From Labrys monachus (GTDB lineage: Bacteria > Pseudomonadota > Alphaproteobacteria > Rhizobiales > Labraceae), in assembly GCF_030814655.1 (NCBI RefSeq), contig NZ_JAUSVK010000001.1:813043-877042 (forward strand): a stretch of 64,000 nucleotides of DNA, in the 5' to 3' direction. A program made the translations under genes and the position numbers. Of the stretch, positions 50,540-60,723 are shown in pieces. Within the stretch, counting starts at the first letter, position 1. Each line of letters starts with the position of its first letter. The notes beneath the pieces were generated by a model. That model worked only from the letters and a program-made list of their open reading frames with translations, searched no databases and had not been told where the DNA came from.

Positions 50540-51565
50540 CTATCGGCTCTCGTCGGGCGTCGGCGCATCCTCCCGCAGCAATCCCTGCTTTTTCAGCGTG
50601 CGCCAGAAATCCGCGGGAATGGGATGGCTGAACCATTCGAGGTTCTTTTCGAGCTGGTCCACGGTTCGGGTGCCGGCGATGAAGGAGGGGATGGCCGGAT
50701 GGGCGACGACGAACTGCATGGCCGCGGCCGGCAGGGGAACGTCATGGTCCCGGCAGACCTTCTCGATCCTGCGGACGCGCTCCAGGATGTCGGCGGGAGC
50801 GGGAACATAATTGTACTTGGCGCCGTCCACGGCGCCGGTGGCGAGAATGCCCGAGTTGAAGCCGCCGCCGATGACGACGGCGGCGTTTCTCTCGACGCAG
50901 AGCGGCAGGAAGGAATCGAGCGATTCCTGTTCCAGCAGCGTGTAGCGGCCGGCAAGGAGGAAGCAGTCGAAATCACGCTGCCGAAGCGCCTCCAGACACA
51001 CCTGCCATTCGTTGACGCCGACGCCGATCGCCTTGACGACCCCTTCCTCGCGCAGCTTCGCGAGAGCGCGCCAGGCCCCGTCCATTGCCTGCCTGAAGAC
51101 CTCGGGCTGTTCGGCCCCGCGGGTGAACACGTCGATGTCGTGGATGAAGCAGATGTCGATGCGCTCGAGCGCCAGCCGCTGCAGCGAGTCCTCGAAGGAA
51201 CGCATGGTGGCGTCGTAGGAATAGTCGAACACCATCTCGTTGGCGGCGGCGTTGTTCCATGGCGAGAACTCGATCTGCGAGCGCTTCTTCGGCTTGAGAA
51301 GGCGTCCCACCTTGGAGGACAGCACGAAGTCGTCGCGCTCCTTCCAGCGCAGCGAATGGCCGCAGCGCAGTTCCGACAATCCGTGACCGTACATCGGCGC
51401 GGTGTCGTAATAGCGAACCCCCGCGTCCCAGGCATGCTGGACCATGGCGTCCGAGGTGGCCTCGTCGATGGGGCGCGAGAAATTGCCGATGGGCGCCGCG
51501 CCGAAGGCGAAGGGCGTGACCTCGAGCTTCACGCGGCCGAATCCTACCTTGTCCGAGGGCCTCAC
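50540..51565 (-). CDS. Aldo/keto reductase (aldose/L-fucose dehydrogenase-like)
   Basis: 341-residue NAD(P)-dependent reductase. Catalytic Asp, Tyr, Lys and His are in Tyr-Asp-Thr-Ala-Pro-Met-Tyr-Gly, SSKVGR and CFIHDID; SIKAIGVGVNEW-like and FIAGTRTVDQLEKNL are cofactor segments. It resembles D-threo-aldose 1-dehydrogenase and pyridoxal/L-fucose dehydrogenases, so a sugar or polyol is likely. GTG start with AAGGGAG upstream. Divergent from the GMC gene with the shared operator between them. Confidence 0.87.
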   Translation of the reverse strand: MRPSDKVGFGRVKLEVTPFAFGAAPIGNFSRPIDEATSDAMVQHAWDAGVRYYDTAPMYGHGLSELRCGHSLRWKERDDFVLSSKVGRLLKPKKRSQIEFSPWNNAAANEMVFDYSYDATMRSFEDSLQRLALERIDICFIHDIDVFTRGAEQPEVFRQAMDGAWRALAKLREEGVVKAIGVGVNEWQVCLEALRQRDFDCFLLAGRYTLLEQESLDSFLPLCVERNAAVVIGGGFNSGILATGAVDGAKYNYVPAPADILERVRRIEKVCRDHDVPLPAAAMQFVVAHPAIPSFIAGTRTVDQLEKNLEWFSHPIPADFWRTLKKQGLLREDAPTPDESR

Positions 51566-51583
51566 CGTTTTCTCCCTTGTAAA

Positions 51584-51603
51584 GTAACCATATAGTTATT
51601 TAC
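51584..51603. promoter_or_regulatory. Shared-motif operator site A (reverse GTAAATAACTA...)
   Basis: In the 84-base region between the aldo/keto reductase and the GMC gene. On the minus strand it reads GTAAATAACTATATGGTTAC, with AACTATATGGTT as near-palindromic core. Matches sites B (53418) and C (59541). Confidence 0.6.
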
Positions 51604-51649
51604 ATGGCCTATCCGGCACGGAATGGCAAGCGGGAGGAGGGGGAACGTC

Positions 51650-53299
51650 ATGGAAATCTACGACTATGTGATCGCCGGTGCCGGGCCCGCCGGTTGCGTG
51701 CTCGCCAGCCGGCTGTCCGAGGATGCGGGGCTGCGTGTCCTTCTCGTCGAGGCGGGCGCCTGGGACCGGCACCCTCTGTTCCACATGCCGGCGGGCTTCG
51801 CCAAGATGACCAAGGGTATCGGCAGCTGGGGCTGGTCCACCGTGCCGCAGCGCCATCTCGCCGGACGCGTGCTCTGGTATACGCAGGGCAAGGTCATTGG
51901 CGGCGGATCGACGATCAACGCCCAGATCTACACCCGCGGCAACGCCCTCGACTACGATGCCTGGGCCGGCGAGGCGGGCTGCGAGGGCTGGAGCTATCGC
52001 GACGTCCTTCCCTATTTCAAGCGCGCCGAGGGCAATGAGCGCTTCGCCGACGACTATCACGGCCATGAAGGCCCGCTCGGCGTTTCCATGCCCCGGGCCA
52101 CGCTGCCGATCTGCGACGCCTTCATTCGCGCGGCGCAGGAATATGGCATGCCCTATAATTTCGACTTCAACGGCCGCCGGCAGGCCGGTGTCGGCTATTA
52201 CCAGCTGACGCAGCGGGCGGCGAGGCGCGCCTCGGCGGCGAGCGCCTATCTCCGGCCGGCGATGACCCGGCCGAACCTCACCGTGCTCGCCTCCGCGGAG
52301 ATCCGCAGGATCGTGGTGGAGGGTGGGCGTGCAACCGGGATCGAAGTCGCCGGCGCCGGCGGGGCCGGGATCATCCGTGCCGAGCGCGAGGTGCTCGTCA
52401 CCTGCGGCGGCATCGGCTCGCCCCGCCTCCTGATGCTCTCCGGCATCGGGCCCGCAGACCACCTCGAATCGGTCGGTGTCGCCGTCCGGCACGACCTGCC
52501 CGGCGTCGGAAGCAATCTCCAGGACCACCTCGACCTCGGGGTCATCTGCGAATGCAGCGGCGACCACAGCTATGATTCCGTCCAGCGCCTCGACCGTACG
52601 CTGGTCGCCGGCCTGCAATATCTGATGTTCAGGACCGGGCCGGTCGCGTCCTCCCTCTTCGAGACCGGCGGGTTCTGGTATGCGGACCCGCAGGCGCGCT
52701 CGCCGGACATCCAGTTCCATCTCGGCCAGGGATCGGGCATCGAGAAGGGCATCGTCAAGCTGGACAATCCGGGCGTGACGCTGAACTCGGCCTTCATGCG
52801 TCCGCGCTCCCGCGGCACGGTGCGCCTGGCCAGCGCGGACAGCCGCGCCGCTCCCCTGATCGACCCGAACTACTGGGCCGACCCCTACGACCGGGAGATG
52901 TCGCTGCGCGGCCTGGAGATGGCGCGCGAGATCATGCGGCAGCCGGCCCTGAAGCCGTTCCTCCGGCGGGAAAGCCTGCCGGGACCGGAGGTCCGCAGCC
53001 CGTCCGAGCTGTTCGATTTCGCCTGCCGGATGGCCAAGACGGATCACCATCCCGTCGGCGCCTGCCGGATGGGACGGGACGCCATGGCGGTGGTCGCCCC
53101 CGACCTGCGCGTGCATGGGCTGGACGGGCTGCGCGTGTGCGATTCCTCCGTCATGCCGCTGATCAATTCCTCCAACACCAATGCGCCGACGATCATGATC
53201 GGCGAGAAGGCCGCGGACATGATCCTGGAGAGGCCGCCGCTCCCGTCCGCGACGCTCGACTCCGCACGCCGCATCAGCGGACGCTACGCCGATGCCTGA
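51650..53299 (+). CDS. GMC-family FAD oxidoreductase (choline dehydrogenase-like)
   Basis: 549-residue flavoprotein. FAD motif Gly-Ala-Gly-Pro-Ala-Gly at 10-15, the second GMC signature in GKVIGGGSTINAQIYTRGN, and the active-site pair in His-His-Pro-Val-Gly-Ala-Cys-Arg-Met-Gly and the C-terminal Asn (SSNTNAPT). Cytoplasmic; oxidises an alcohol. GGAGGAGG precedes the ATG. Unlike the GMC at 10478, it has no small partner. With an aldo/keto reductase and the sugar importer under a shared motif, a sugar alcohol or sugar is likely. Confidence 0.88.
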   Translation: MEIYDYVIAGAGPAGCVLASRLSEDAGLRVLLVEAGAWDRHPLFHMPAGFAKMTKGIGSWGWSTVPQRHLAGRVLWYTQGKVIGGGSTINAQIYTRGNALDYDAWAGEAGCEGWSYRDVLPYFKRAEGNERFADDYHGHEGPLGVSMPRATLPICDAFIRAAQEYGMPYNFDFNGRRQAGVGYYQLTQRAARRASAASAYLRPAMTRPNLTVLASAEIRRIVVEGGRATGIEVAGAGGAGIIRAEREVLVTCGGIGSPRLLMLSGIGPADHLESVGVAVRHDLPGVGSNLQDHLDLGVICECSGDHSYDSVQRLDRTLVAGLQYLMFRTGPVASSLFETGGFWYADPQARSPDIQFHLGQGSGIEKGIVKLDNPGVTLNSAFMRPRSRGTVRLASADSRAAPLIDPNYWADPYDREMSLRGLEMAREIMRQPALKPFLRRESLPGPEVRSPSELFDFACRMAKTDHHPVGACRMGRDAMAVVAPDLRVHGLDGLRVCDSSVMPLINSSNTNAPTIMIGEKAADMILERPPLPSATLDSARRISGRYADA

Positions 53300-53417
53300 C
53301 GGCGCGGGGGCCGGGAAGATGCGCCCGTATCGAGGGGCCGCGCTCCTCGGCCGCCGCTGAGGGCAGAACCGCCGGCGAGGCTCGCCGACAGCGGTTGACA
53401 CACCATCCGGATAGTGC

Positions 53418-53440
53418 GTAAATAACTAACTAGATACATA
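53418..53440. promoter_or_regulatory. Shared-motif operator site B
   Basis: Begins GTAAATAACTA; the second half (ACTAGATACATA) is less symmetrical. About 66 bases upstream of the VOC gene that opens the sugar operon. Matches sites A and C over the first 11 bases. Confidence 0.6.
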
Positions 53441-53505
53441 ATAAGTGCCATGCGCGGCCGTGCCGTCCTTCGTCGGGCGGCTTCGGGCGTGGCGGGGAGG
53501 GGCGA

Positions 53506-54015
53506 TTGAAGATCTTCGGCATGGAACATATCGGCTTCACCGTACCGGACCTCGAAGAGGCCGTCGGCTTCTTCGAAGCGGTGTTCGGCGCGGTGACCGT
53601 GATGACCACGGGGCGGGTCGAGGCCGACGGCGAATTCATGCGGCGGCGCCTCGGCGTGCCCGAGCATTGCCGGATCGAGAACATCAAGGTGCTGCGCTGC
53701 GGCAACGGCAGCAATCTCGAGATCTTCCAATATTCGGGCGAGACGCAGGCCGCGGCGCTCAAGCGCAACAGCGAGGTCGGCGGCTTCCATCTCGCCTTCC
53801 AGGTCGACGATGCCTTTGCCGCGGCCGAGCGCCTGCGCGAGCGCGGCGTCGACGTCCTCGACGGCCCGACGCTGATCGAATCCGGTCCGATGGAAGGCCT
53901 GACCTGGCTCTATCTGCGCACGCCCTGGGGCCAGTTCCTGGAGATCGTCAGCCGCCAGGGGTCGCTCGGCTACGAGGCCGCCGGCGGGCCGAAGCTCTGG
54001 TCGCCGGTGGCCTAG
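53506..54015 (+). CDS. VOC-family (glyoxalase/dioxygenase-like) protein
   Basis: 169-residue vicinal-oxygen-chelate protein of two beta-alpha-beta-beta-beta modules. Metal ligands are likely His8 (MEHIGFTV), His in FHLAFQV and Glu near FLEIVSRQ. It may isomerise or cleave a sugar-derived dicarbonyl. The start is TTG at 53506 with GGGGAGG five bases upstream. First gene of the sugar-import operon, about 115 bases before the binding protein. Confidence 0.82.
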   Translation: MKIFGMEHIGFTVPDLEEAVGFFEAVFGAVTVMTTGRVEADGEFMRRRLGVPEHCRIENIKVLRCGNGSNLEIFQYSGETQAAALKRNSEVGGFHLAFQVDDAFAAAERLRERGVDVLDGPTLIESGPMEGLTWLYLRTPWGQFLEIVSRQGSLGYEAAGGPKLWSPVA

Positions 54016-54129
54016 GGCCAGACGGCGGCGCAGGCCGGCATGCCGTCCCGGCGGCCGGCGAACGCCTCTCATCCGGCGCAGACCGGGAGCGGGCGGATCT
54101 TGTCAAACAAAAGTGGAGGAGGCATTTCG

Positions 54130-55542
54130 ATGGGGTTGTGGCGAAAACTGGCTGCGGCGGGCGGGCTTCTGGCCGTGATGGGCAGCACCGCGCTGGCGCA
54201 GCAGAAGCCGTTCGAGGGCGTGCAGCTCAAGATGCTGGGCATCGGCGATACGTCGGTCACCCGGCTGGCGAAGATCACGAAGGAATTCGAGGACCTGACC
54301 GGCGCGAAGGTGCAGATCGACCAGCTGCCCTATCCGGGCCTGATCGACAAGATCATCATCGAGGCCTCCTCCGACAAGCCGACCTATCAGCTGCTCTGGG
54401 TCGACAGCCCCTGGATCGGCATGCTCGGCGAGGCGGGCGCGCTGCAGGACCTGACCGACTACGCCAAGCGTGACGCCGCCGAGATCGGCCTCGACGATAT
54501 CGTGCCGGTGCAGCTTCAGGAAAACAGCTGGCAGGGCCGCCTGCTCGCCTTTCCGGCTTCCGGCATGATCTGGCACGTGAACTACCGCCAGGACCTCTTC
54601 GACAATGCCGACGAGAAGGCCGCGTTCAAGGCGAAATATGGCTATGACCTGGCCGCTCCGACCACCTTCAAGCAGTTCTACGACATCGCCCAGTTCTTCA
54701 CCCGCAAGAAGGGCGAGATGCTGGCGGGCAAGGTGCTCGACCACGATTTCTACGGCAACGCCCAGTCCTATAGCCGCGTGCAGGGTGCGATCACCCATGA
54801 TTTCTTCCCGATCATGCGCGCCTTCGGCGGCGATTACTGGGATCCGAAGACCGGGCTGTGCGGGATGACCGGCGAGCCGCAGGTCAAGGCCGCCGAATTC
54901 ATGAAGTCGCTGGTGCCCTTCAACCCGCCCGATTATCTCGGCCTGATGTGGGACATCCAGTCCGGCTACATGGAACGCGGCGAGACGGCGATCGCCGGCT
55001 ATTGGAGCGTGCGCACGGTCCGCCTCACCAATCCGGCCGAGGCCAAGCTGCCGACGCTGGGCAAGGCGGGATTCTCCGCCAGCCCGACGGTCGACGGCAA
55101 GCCGCAGCCCACCTATACCGGCTCGCTGTCGTTCGGGATCAACGCCAAGGCGTCCGAGCGCGACAAGGAGGCCGCCTGGGCCTTCATCAAATGGGGCACC
55201 AGCGAGAAGATCATGCGCCGCCTCGCCGAAGAGGGCTGGGGCATCAGCCAGTTCCGCAAGTCGCTGCTCTCCGATCCCGCCCTGCAGGCCCGGTATCCCT
55301 ATTACAAGGTGCTGCTCGACAGCCAGGCCAATGCCCGCCGCCGCATCTTCCATCCCTTCTACGCCGACGTCGAAGAGAATTTCGGCGTCGAGCTGAGCAA
55401 GTACATGGCGGGCGAGACGCCGACGGCGCTCGAAGCGCTGACCAAGGCCTGCGACGCGGTCAACGCCCGCCTGTCGATGTTCCCGGTCGAAACGCGCCTG
55501 CGCTGGATCGACGACGTGCCGGTCGCCGTCCTCAAGCAATAG
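54130..55542 (+). CDS. Carbohydrate ABC transporter substrate-binding protein (family 1)
   Basis: 470-residue periplasmic sugar receptor. The signal peptide (MGLWRKLAAAGGLLAVMG...ALA) is followed by family 1 features: QIDQLPYPGLIDKI, TFKQFYDIAQFF, and the C-terminal hinge region. GGAGGAGG sits seven bases upstream of the ATG. It is followed by a long hairpin before the permease genes. The sugar is unknown; the cluster enzymes suggest an unusual polyol or deoxysugar. Confidence 0.9.
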   Translation: MGLWRKLAAAGGLLAVMGSTALAQQKPFEGVQLKMLGIGDTSVTRLAKITKEFEDLTGAKVQIDQLPYPGLIDKIIIEASSDKPTYQLLWVDSPWIGMLGEAGALQDLTDYAKRDAAEIGLDDIVPVQLQENSWQGRLLAFPASGMIWHVNYRQDLFDNADEKAAFKAKYGYDLAAPTTFKQFYDIAQFFTRKKGEMLAGKVLDHDFYGNAQSYSRVQGAITHDFFPIMRAFGGDYWDPKTGLCGMTGEPQVKAAEFMKSLVPFNPPDYLGLMWDIQSGYMERGETAIAGYWSVRTVRLTNPAEAKLPTLGKAGFSASPTVDGKPQPTYTGSLSFGINAKASERDKEAAWAFIKWGTSEKIMRRLAEEGWGISQFRKSLLSDPALQARYPYYKVLLDSQANARRRIFHPFYADVEENFGVELSKYMAGETPTALEALTKACDAVNARLSMFPVETRLRWIDDVPVAVLKQ

Positions 55543-55555
55543 CGCGGGACCCGTC

Positions 55556-55580
55556 GCTCCGGCGCCTCCGGCGCCGGAGC
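55556..55580 (+). other. Perfect 11-bp hairpin after the sugar-binding-protein gene
   Basis: GCTCCGGCGCC, loop TCC, GGCGCCGGAGC, 13 bases after the stop of the binding protein and 28 before the permease ATG. No T-run. Typical of intercistronic hairpins that stabilise the binding-protein mRNA, or a partial terminator that lowers permease expression. Confidence 0.55.
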
Positions 55581-55608
55581 ATCGAAGACAAGCAAGGGGA
55601 GCGTCCAG

Positions 55609-56496
55609 ATGGGCTACGTCACCAGGCGCAACAGGACGATCGCGACGGCATTCCTGCTGCCGACCGTCGCGGTGCTGTTCCTCACCACCATCTATCCGAT
55701 GCTCTATGCGCTCTATCTGAGCTTCCGGAACTACGACCTGGCCAAGCCCTTCATTCCCCGCATCTTCGTGGGCCTGGCCAATTACAGCGAGGTGCTGACC
55801 TCCGACACCTTCCTGCACAGCCTGCTGATCACCTTCAAGCTGATGGCGATGACGCTGGTGGTCCAGTTCGTCCTCGGCGTGGCGATGGCCCTGCTCGTGA
55901 CGCAGCGCCTGCCCGGCATGGCGGTCATCCGCACGCTGCTGCTGATCCCGATGATGATCTCGCCGGTGATCGTCGGGCTGGTCTGGCTGTTCCTCTATTT
56001 TCCCGAACTGGGCTACCTCAATTATTTCCTCGGCATGGTCGGCATCGATCCGATCCCCTGGATCACCAGCACGCAATGGTCCCTCACGGCCATCGCCATC
56101 GCCGATATCTGGCAGTGGACGCCCTTCGTGATGATGGGAACGGCGGCCGCGCTGCAGAGCCTGTCGCCGGAGCCTTACGAAGCGGCGCGGATCGACGGCA
56201 ATTCCAGCGTCGATGTCTTCCTGTACGTGACGCTGCCGCAGCTCAGGCCGGTGCTGATCAGCCTTCTCTTCCTGCGCGCCATCGACGCCTTCAAGATCTA
56301 CGACATCATCTATGTGCTGACCAAGGGCGGGCCGGGCGACGCGACGGAGACGATCGCACTCTACATCTACCGCCAGAGCTTCACCTTCTGGCGCATGGGC
56401 GTCGGCGCCGCCGCCTCCTTCGTCTCGCTGATCGTCATCTCCGTGCTGATCACCCTGTTCTTCAAGTCGATGCAGAAAAGCGCGGCTGCCCGCTAG
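55609..56496 (+). CDS. Carbohydrate ABC permease (MalF/UgpA-like)
   Basis: 295-residue permease with six membrane spans and an EAA loop in SPEPYEAARIDGNSSVDVFLYVTLPQLRPV. The start ATG at 55609 has AGGGGAG upstream. Partner of 56519-57343. Confidence 0.92.
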   Translation: MGYVTRRNRTIATAFLLPTVAVLFLTTIYPMLYALYLSFRNYDLAKPFIPRIFVGLANYSEVLTSDTFLHSLLITFKLMAMTLVVQFVLGVAMALLVTQRLPGMAVIRTLLLIPMMISPVIVGLVWLFLYFPELGYLNYFLGMVGIDPIPWITSTQWSLTAIAIADIWQWTPFVMMGTAAALQSLSPEPYEAARIDGNSSVDVFLYVTLPQLRPVLISLLFLRAIDAFKIYDIIYVLTKGGPGDATETIALYIYRQSFTFWRMGVGAAASFVSLIVISVLITLFFKSMQKSAAAR

Positions 56497-56518
56497 GGGC
56501 CTGGAAGGGATCCAACCC

Positions 56519-57343
56519 ATGCATAAACCCGGTGCCCGCCAGGCGGTCCTGACCTATATCCTGATCGGGGCGATCCTGATCGTCTTCATGGTCCCCATCT
56601 ACCTGATCCTGGCTTCCTCGCTGAAGCCGTCGGTGGACATGTTCTCGCGGCCGCCGAGCCTGTTCTTCAAGCCGACGCTGCAGCACTATATCGACCTGTT
56701 CACACTGCGGCCGTTCGTCTCCAACATCGCCAACAGCCTGATCGTCACCCTCGGCTCGACGGCGTTCAGCGTATCCGTGGGCTCGCTCGGCGCCTTCGCC
56801 CTGTCGCGCATCCGGCACCGGCGCATCGACGATGCCGCGTTCTGGATCCTGTCGATGCGGATGTTCCCGCCGATCGCGGTGGTGGTGCCCTATTACATCA
56901 TCTTCAAGGCGATCGGCCTGCTCGACACGCCGCTGGCGCTGATCATCGTCTATTCGACGGCGAATATTCCGCTCACCGTCTGGCTGATGAAGGGCTTCTT
57001 CGACGAGGTGCCCGAGGCGCTGGAGGAAGCGGCCCAGGTGGACGGCTACGGCATCGTCGAGATCTTCTGGCGCATCTCGCTGCCCCTCGCAGCCCCCGGC
57101 CTCGCGGTCTGCGCCGTCTTCTGCTTCATCTTTTCCTGGAACGAGTTCCTCTTCGCCCTGATGCTCACCGGCTCGAGCGCGCAGACGGTCACGGTCGCCG
57201 TGATGTCGTTCTGGAGCAGCGACGCGGTGCAGTGGGGCCAGATCATGGCCGGCTCCTTCATCATCCTCATCCCCGGCGTGATCTTCGTGCTGACCTGCCA
57301 GAAATGGCTCGTCAAGGGACTGACGCTCGGCTCGGTCAAGTAG
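56519..57343 (+). CDS. Carbohydrate ABC permease (MalG/UgpE-like)
   Basis: 274-residue permease with six spans and the EAA loop VPEALEEAAQVDGYGIVEIFWRISLPLAAPGL. GGAAGGGATCC precedes the ATG. Follows the UgpA-like permease by 22 bases. Confidence 0.92.
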   Translation: MHKPGARQAVLTYILIGAILIVFMVPIYLILASSLKPSVDMFSRPPSLFFKPTLQHYIDLFTLRPFVSNIANSLIVTLGSTAFSVSVGSLGAFALSRIRHRRIDDAAFWILSMRMFPPIAVVVPYYIIFKAIGLLDTPLALIIVYSTANIPLTVWLMKGFFDEVPEALEEAAQVDGYGIVEIFWRISLPLAAPGLAVCAVFCFIFSWNEFLFALMLTGSSAQTVTVAVMSFWSSDAVQWGQIMAGSFIILIPGVIFVLTCQKWLVKGLTLGSVK

Positions 57344-57382
57344 GCGCCCCAGCCTCGATCCCCCCTGTTACGGAGAAATACC

Positions 57383-58462
<1,080 letters not shown>

Positions 58463-58483
58463 CGGGCGGCAGGGGGGGACGAC

Positions 58484-59482
58484 ATGATCGGCAGGGAAAT
58501 CATCTTTCCGGGCAAGGGCGTGTTTGCGCTGGCGGCGAGCGGCGACAGCGGACCGCTCGGCCGCAACGAGGTGCGGGGCAGGACGCTGGCGACGCTCGTC
58601 AGCCCTGGCACGGAACTCGCCTGGGCCATGGGCGAGAATTTTCCGATCCGCCCCGGCTACGCCGCCGTGTTCGAGGCGGAGGAATGCGGCGCGGATGTGC
58701 GCGACGTTGCGGCGGGCACGCGCCTGTTCTGCATGGGGCCGCATCGGAGCTTCCAGCAGGTGGATGTCCGCTACACCCTGCCGGTGCCGGACGGCATGAC
58801 CGCGCAGACCGCGGCGATCGCCCGCCTGGTCGGGGTTTCGATGACGACGCTGATGACGACGAGGGCGAGGCCGGGGGACGGCGTGGTCATCTGCGGCGCC
58901 GGCCCCGTCGGCTATCTCGCCGCCCATATCTTCGGGCATGCCGGATATGACGTGCATGTCGTCGAGCCTGACGCCACCCGGCGCCGGCAGGCCGAGGCAT
59001 CCGGTCTTGCCACCCACGCCGCCATGCCGCTCGACGATCCCCTGCTGGCCGGCCGGGTCGCGCTCGTCGCCGATTGTTCCGGTCACGAGCAGGCGGTCCT
59101 CGACGGCTGCCGCATCGTGCGTCAGCACGGCGAGGTGGTGATGATCGGCGTTCCCTGGCACCGGCGCACCGAGATCCACGCGCATGAGATCCTGCAGGCC
59201 GTCTTCACCAATTTCGTGGTGCTGCGCAGCGGCTGGGAATGGGAACTGCCGCTGCTGTCCCGCGGTTTCAAATGGGAGGAACTGCTGGAGGGATACAACA
59301 ACAGCGCCCAGAGCATCTTCTCGGGTTTCCGCAGGGCCCTGAAATGGCTGGCCGAAGGCCGCATCCCGCTCGACGGGCTGGTGCGCACCCTGTCTCCCGG
59401 CGATCCCCAGGCGCTCTACGGCATGCTGCAGGCCCGCGCGATCGAGGAGCCCTTCGTGGTCCTGGACTGGCGCGAACTCTAG
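58484..59482 (+). CDS. Medium-chain dehydrogenase (zinc-free, sorbitol/threonine DH-like)
   Basis: 332-residue MDR-superfamily oxidoreductase. The cofactor Rossmann motif is Cys-Gly-Ala-Gly-Pro-Val-Gly-Tyr-Leu, with Val-Val-Glu-Pro-Asp as the acidic end of the second strand. The catalytic Cys/His/Glu zinc cluster of polyol dehydrogenases is not evident, as in BchC-like relatives. It probably oxidises a sugar or polyol imported by the upstream transporter. Confidence 0.82.
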   Translation: MIGREIIFPGKGVFALAASGDSGPLGRNEVRGRTLATLVSPGTELAWAMGENFPIRPGYAAVFEAEECGADVRDVAAGTRLFCMGPHRSFQQVDVRYTLPVPDGMTAQTAAIARLVGVSMTTLMTTRARPGDGVVICGAGPVGYLAAHIFGHAGYDVHVVEPDATRRRQAEASGLATHAAMPLDDPLLAGRVALVADCSGHEQAVLDGCRIVRQHGEVVMIGVPWHRRTEIHAHEILQAVFTNFVVLRSGWEWELPLLSRGFKWEELLEGYNNSAQSIFSGFRRALKWLAEGRIPLDGLVRTLSPGDPQALYGMLQARAIEEPFVVLDWREL

Positions 59483-59540
59483 GCAGGCGCATTCGCGCGA
59501 CGGCCGGGCCGGCGCTTGACCGGGATCGCCGTCGATGTTA

Positions 59541-59564
59541 GTAAATAACTATATAGTTATATAG
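59541..59564. promoter_or_regulatory. Shared-motif operator site C
   Basis: Begins GTAAATAACTA and contains the perfect 12-base palindrome AACTATATAGTT (59546-59557). 20-36 bases upstream of the acyl-CoA dehydrogenase starts, so it overlaps the promoter. Best member of the motif set with sites A and B. Confidence 0.65.
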
Positions 59565-59577
59565 AAGATTGAGACCG

Positions 59578-60723
59578 ATGTATGTGACCCCGATACACGA
59601 GCAGGTCCGGGACGCGGCGCGCCAGTTCGCCGAGGATGTCATCCGCCCGGTGGCCGGCGACCTCGACCGGGACGAGCGCTTCCCCGCCGAGATCTATGAG
59701 CAGATGGGCGATCTCGGCCTCTTCGGCATCGCCGTGCCCGAGGCGATGGGCGGCCCGGGCCTGGACACGCTCGCCTATGCCCTCGTGATGGAGGAATTGT
59801 CGCGCGGCTATGCCTCGGTCGCCGACCAGTGCGGGCTCGTCGAGCTGATCTCGACGCTGCTGGTGCGCCACGGCACGGATGACCAGCGCGGGCAATGGCT
59901 CGGCCCCGCGATGTCGGGCCGCACGAAGGTCGCCTATTGCATCACCGAGCCCGAGGCGGGCACGGACGTCTCGGGCATCCGCACCACCGCCGAGCGCAAC
60001 GGTGCCGGCTGGACGCTCAACGGCGGCAAGATCTGGATCCACAACGCCCCCGTCGCCGATGTCGGCTTCGTGCTGGCGCGAACCGACAAGGACAGCGGCC
60101 ATCGGGGGATGAGCATCTTCATCGTCGACCTCAACGCCGCCGGCGTCGAGCGCGGCCCCAAGGAGCACAAGATGGGGCAGCGGGCGAGCCAGGTCGGCGC
60201 CCTCAACTTCGCCGACGTCGTGCTGCCGCCCGAAGCGCTCCTCGGCGAGGAAGGGCGCGGATTCCACATGATGATGAGCGTGCTCGACAAGGGGCGGGTG
60301 GGCATCGCCTCGCTCGCGGTCGGCATCGCGCAGGCCGGGCTCGAGGCTGCGCTCGACTATGCCCAGCAGCGCAAGCAGTTCGGCTCGAAGATCGCAGAGT
60401 TCCAGGGCGTGCAGTGGCTGCTCGCCGACATGGCGAAGGACATCGAGGCCGCCCGCCTTCTCGTCCACAGCGCCGCCTTCAAGATCGACAGCAACGCCAA
60501 CGCCACCAAGGCGTGCTCGATCGCCAAATGCTTCGCCGGCGACATGGCGGTCGCCCGCACGGCCGACGCCGTCCAGGTCTTCGGCGGCAGCGGCTATATC
60601 CGCGGCTTCGAGGTGGAGCGGCTCTACCGCGATGCCAAGATCACGCAGATCTATGAGGGCACCAACCAGATCCAGCGCATGATCATCGCGCGCGAACTCC
60701 TCAAGCACGGAGCGCGCGGATGA
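59578..60723 (+). CDS. Acyl-CoA dehydrogenase
   Basis: 381-residue FAD enzyme of the acyl-CoA dehydrogenase family. Signature Ala-Tyr-Cys-Ile-Thr-Glu-Pro-Glu-Ala-Gly-Thr-Asp, QxFGGSGYIRGFEVERLYRDAKITQIYEGT with catalytic Glu360, and C-terminal QIQRMIIAREL are present. It passes electrons to ETF, whose beta subunit begins at 63565. ATG 59578 is preferred; a TTG at 59569 would add three residues. The SDR overlaps its stop (ATGA). An acyl-CoA oxidation in a sugar-import cluster is unusual. Confidence 0.9.
   Translation: MYVTPIHEQVRDAARQFAEDVIRPVAGDLDRDERFPAEIYEQMGDLGLFGIAVPEAMGGPGLDTLAYALVMEELSRGYASVADQCGLVELISTLLVRHGTDDQRGQWLGPAMSGRTKVAYCITEPEAGTDVSGIRTTAERNGAGWTLNGGKIWIHNAPVADVGFVLARTDKDSGHRGMSIFIVDLNAAGVERGPKEHKMGQRASQVGALNFADVVLPPEALLGEEGRGFHMMMSVLDKGRVGIASLAVGIAQAGLEAALDYAQQRKQFGSKIAEFQGVQWLLADMAKDIEAARLLVHSAAFKIDSNANATKACSIAKCFAGDMAVARTADAVQVFGGSGYIRGFEVERLYRDAKITQIYEGTNQIQRMIIARELLKHGARG

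Noticed and set aside
54103-56520. Minus-strand open frame of about 800 codons across the sugar importer
   Set aside because: It is antisense to a receptor, hairpin and permease whose motifs are clear.
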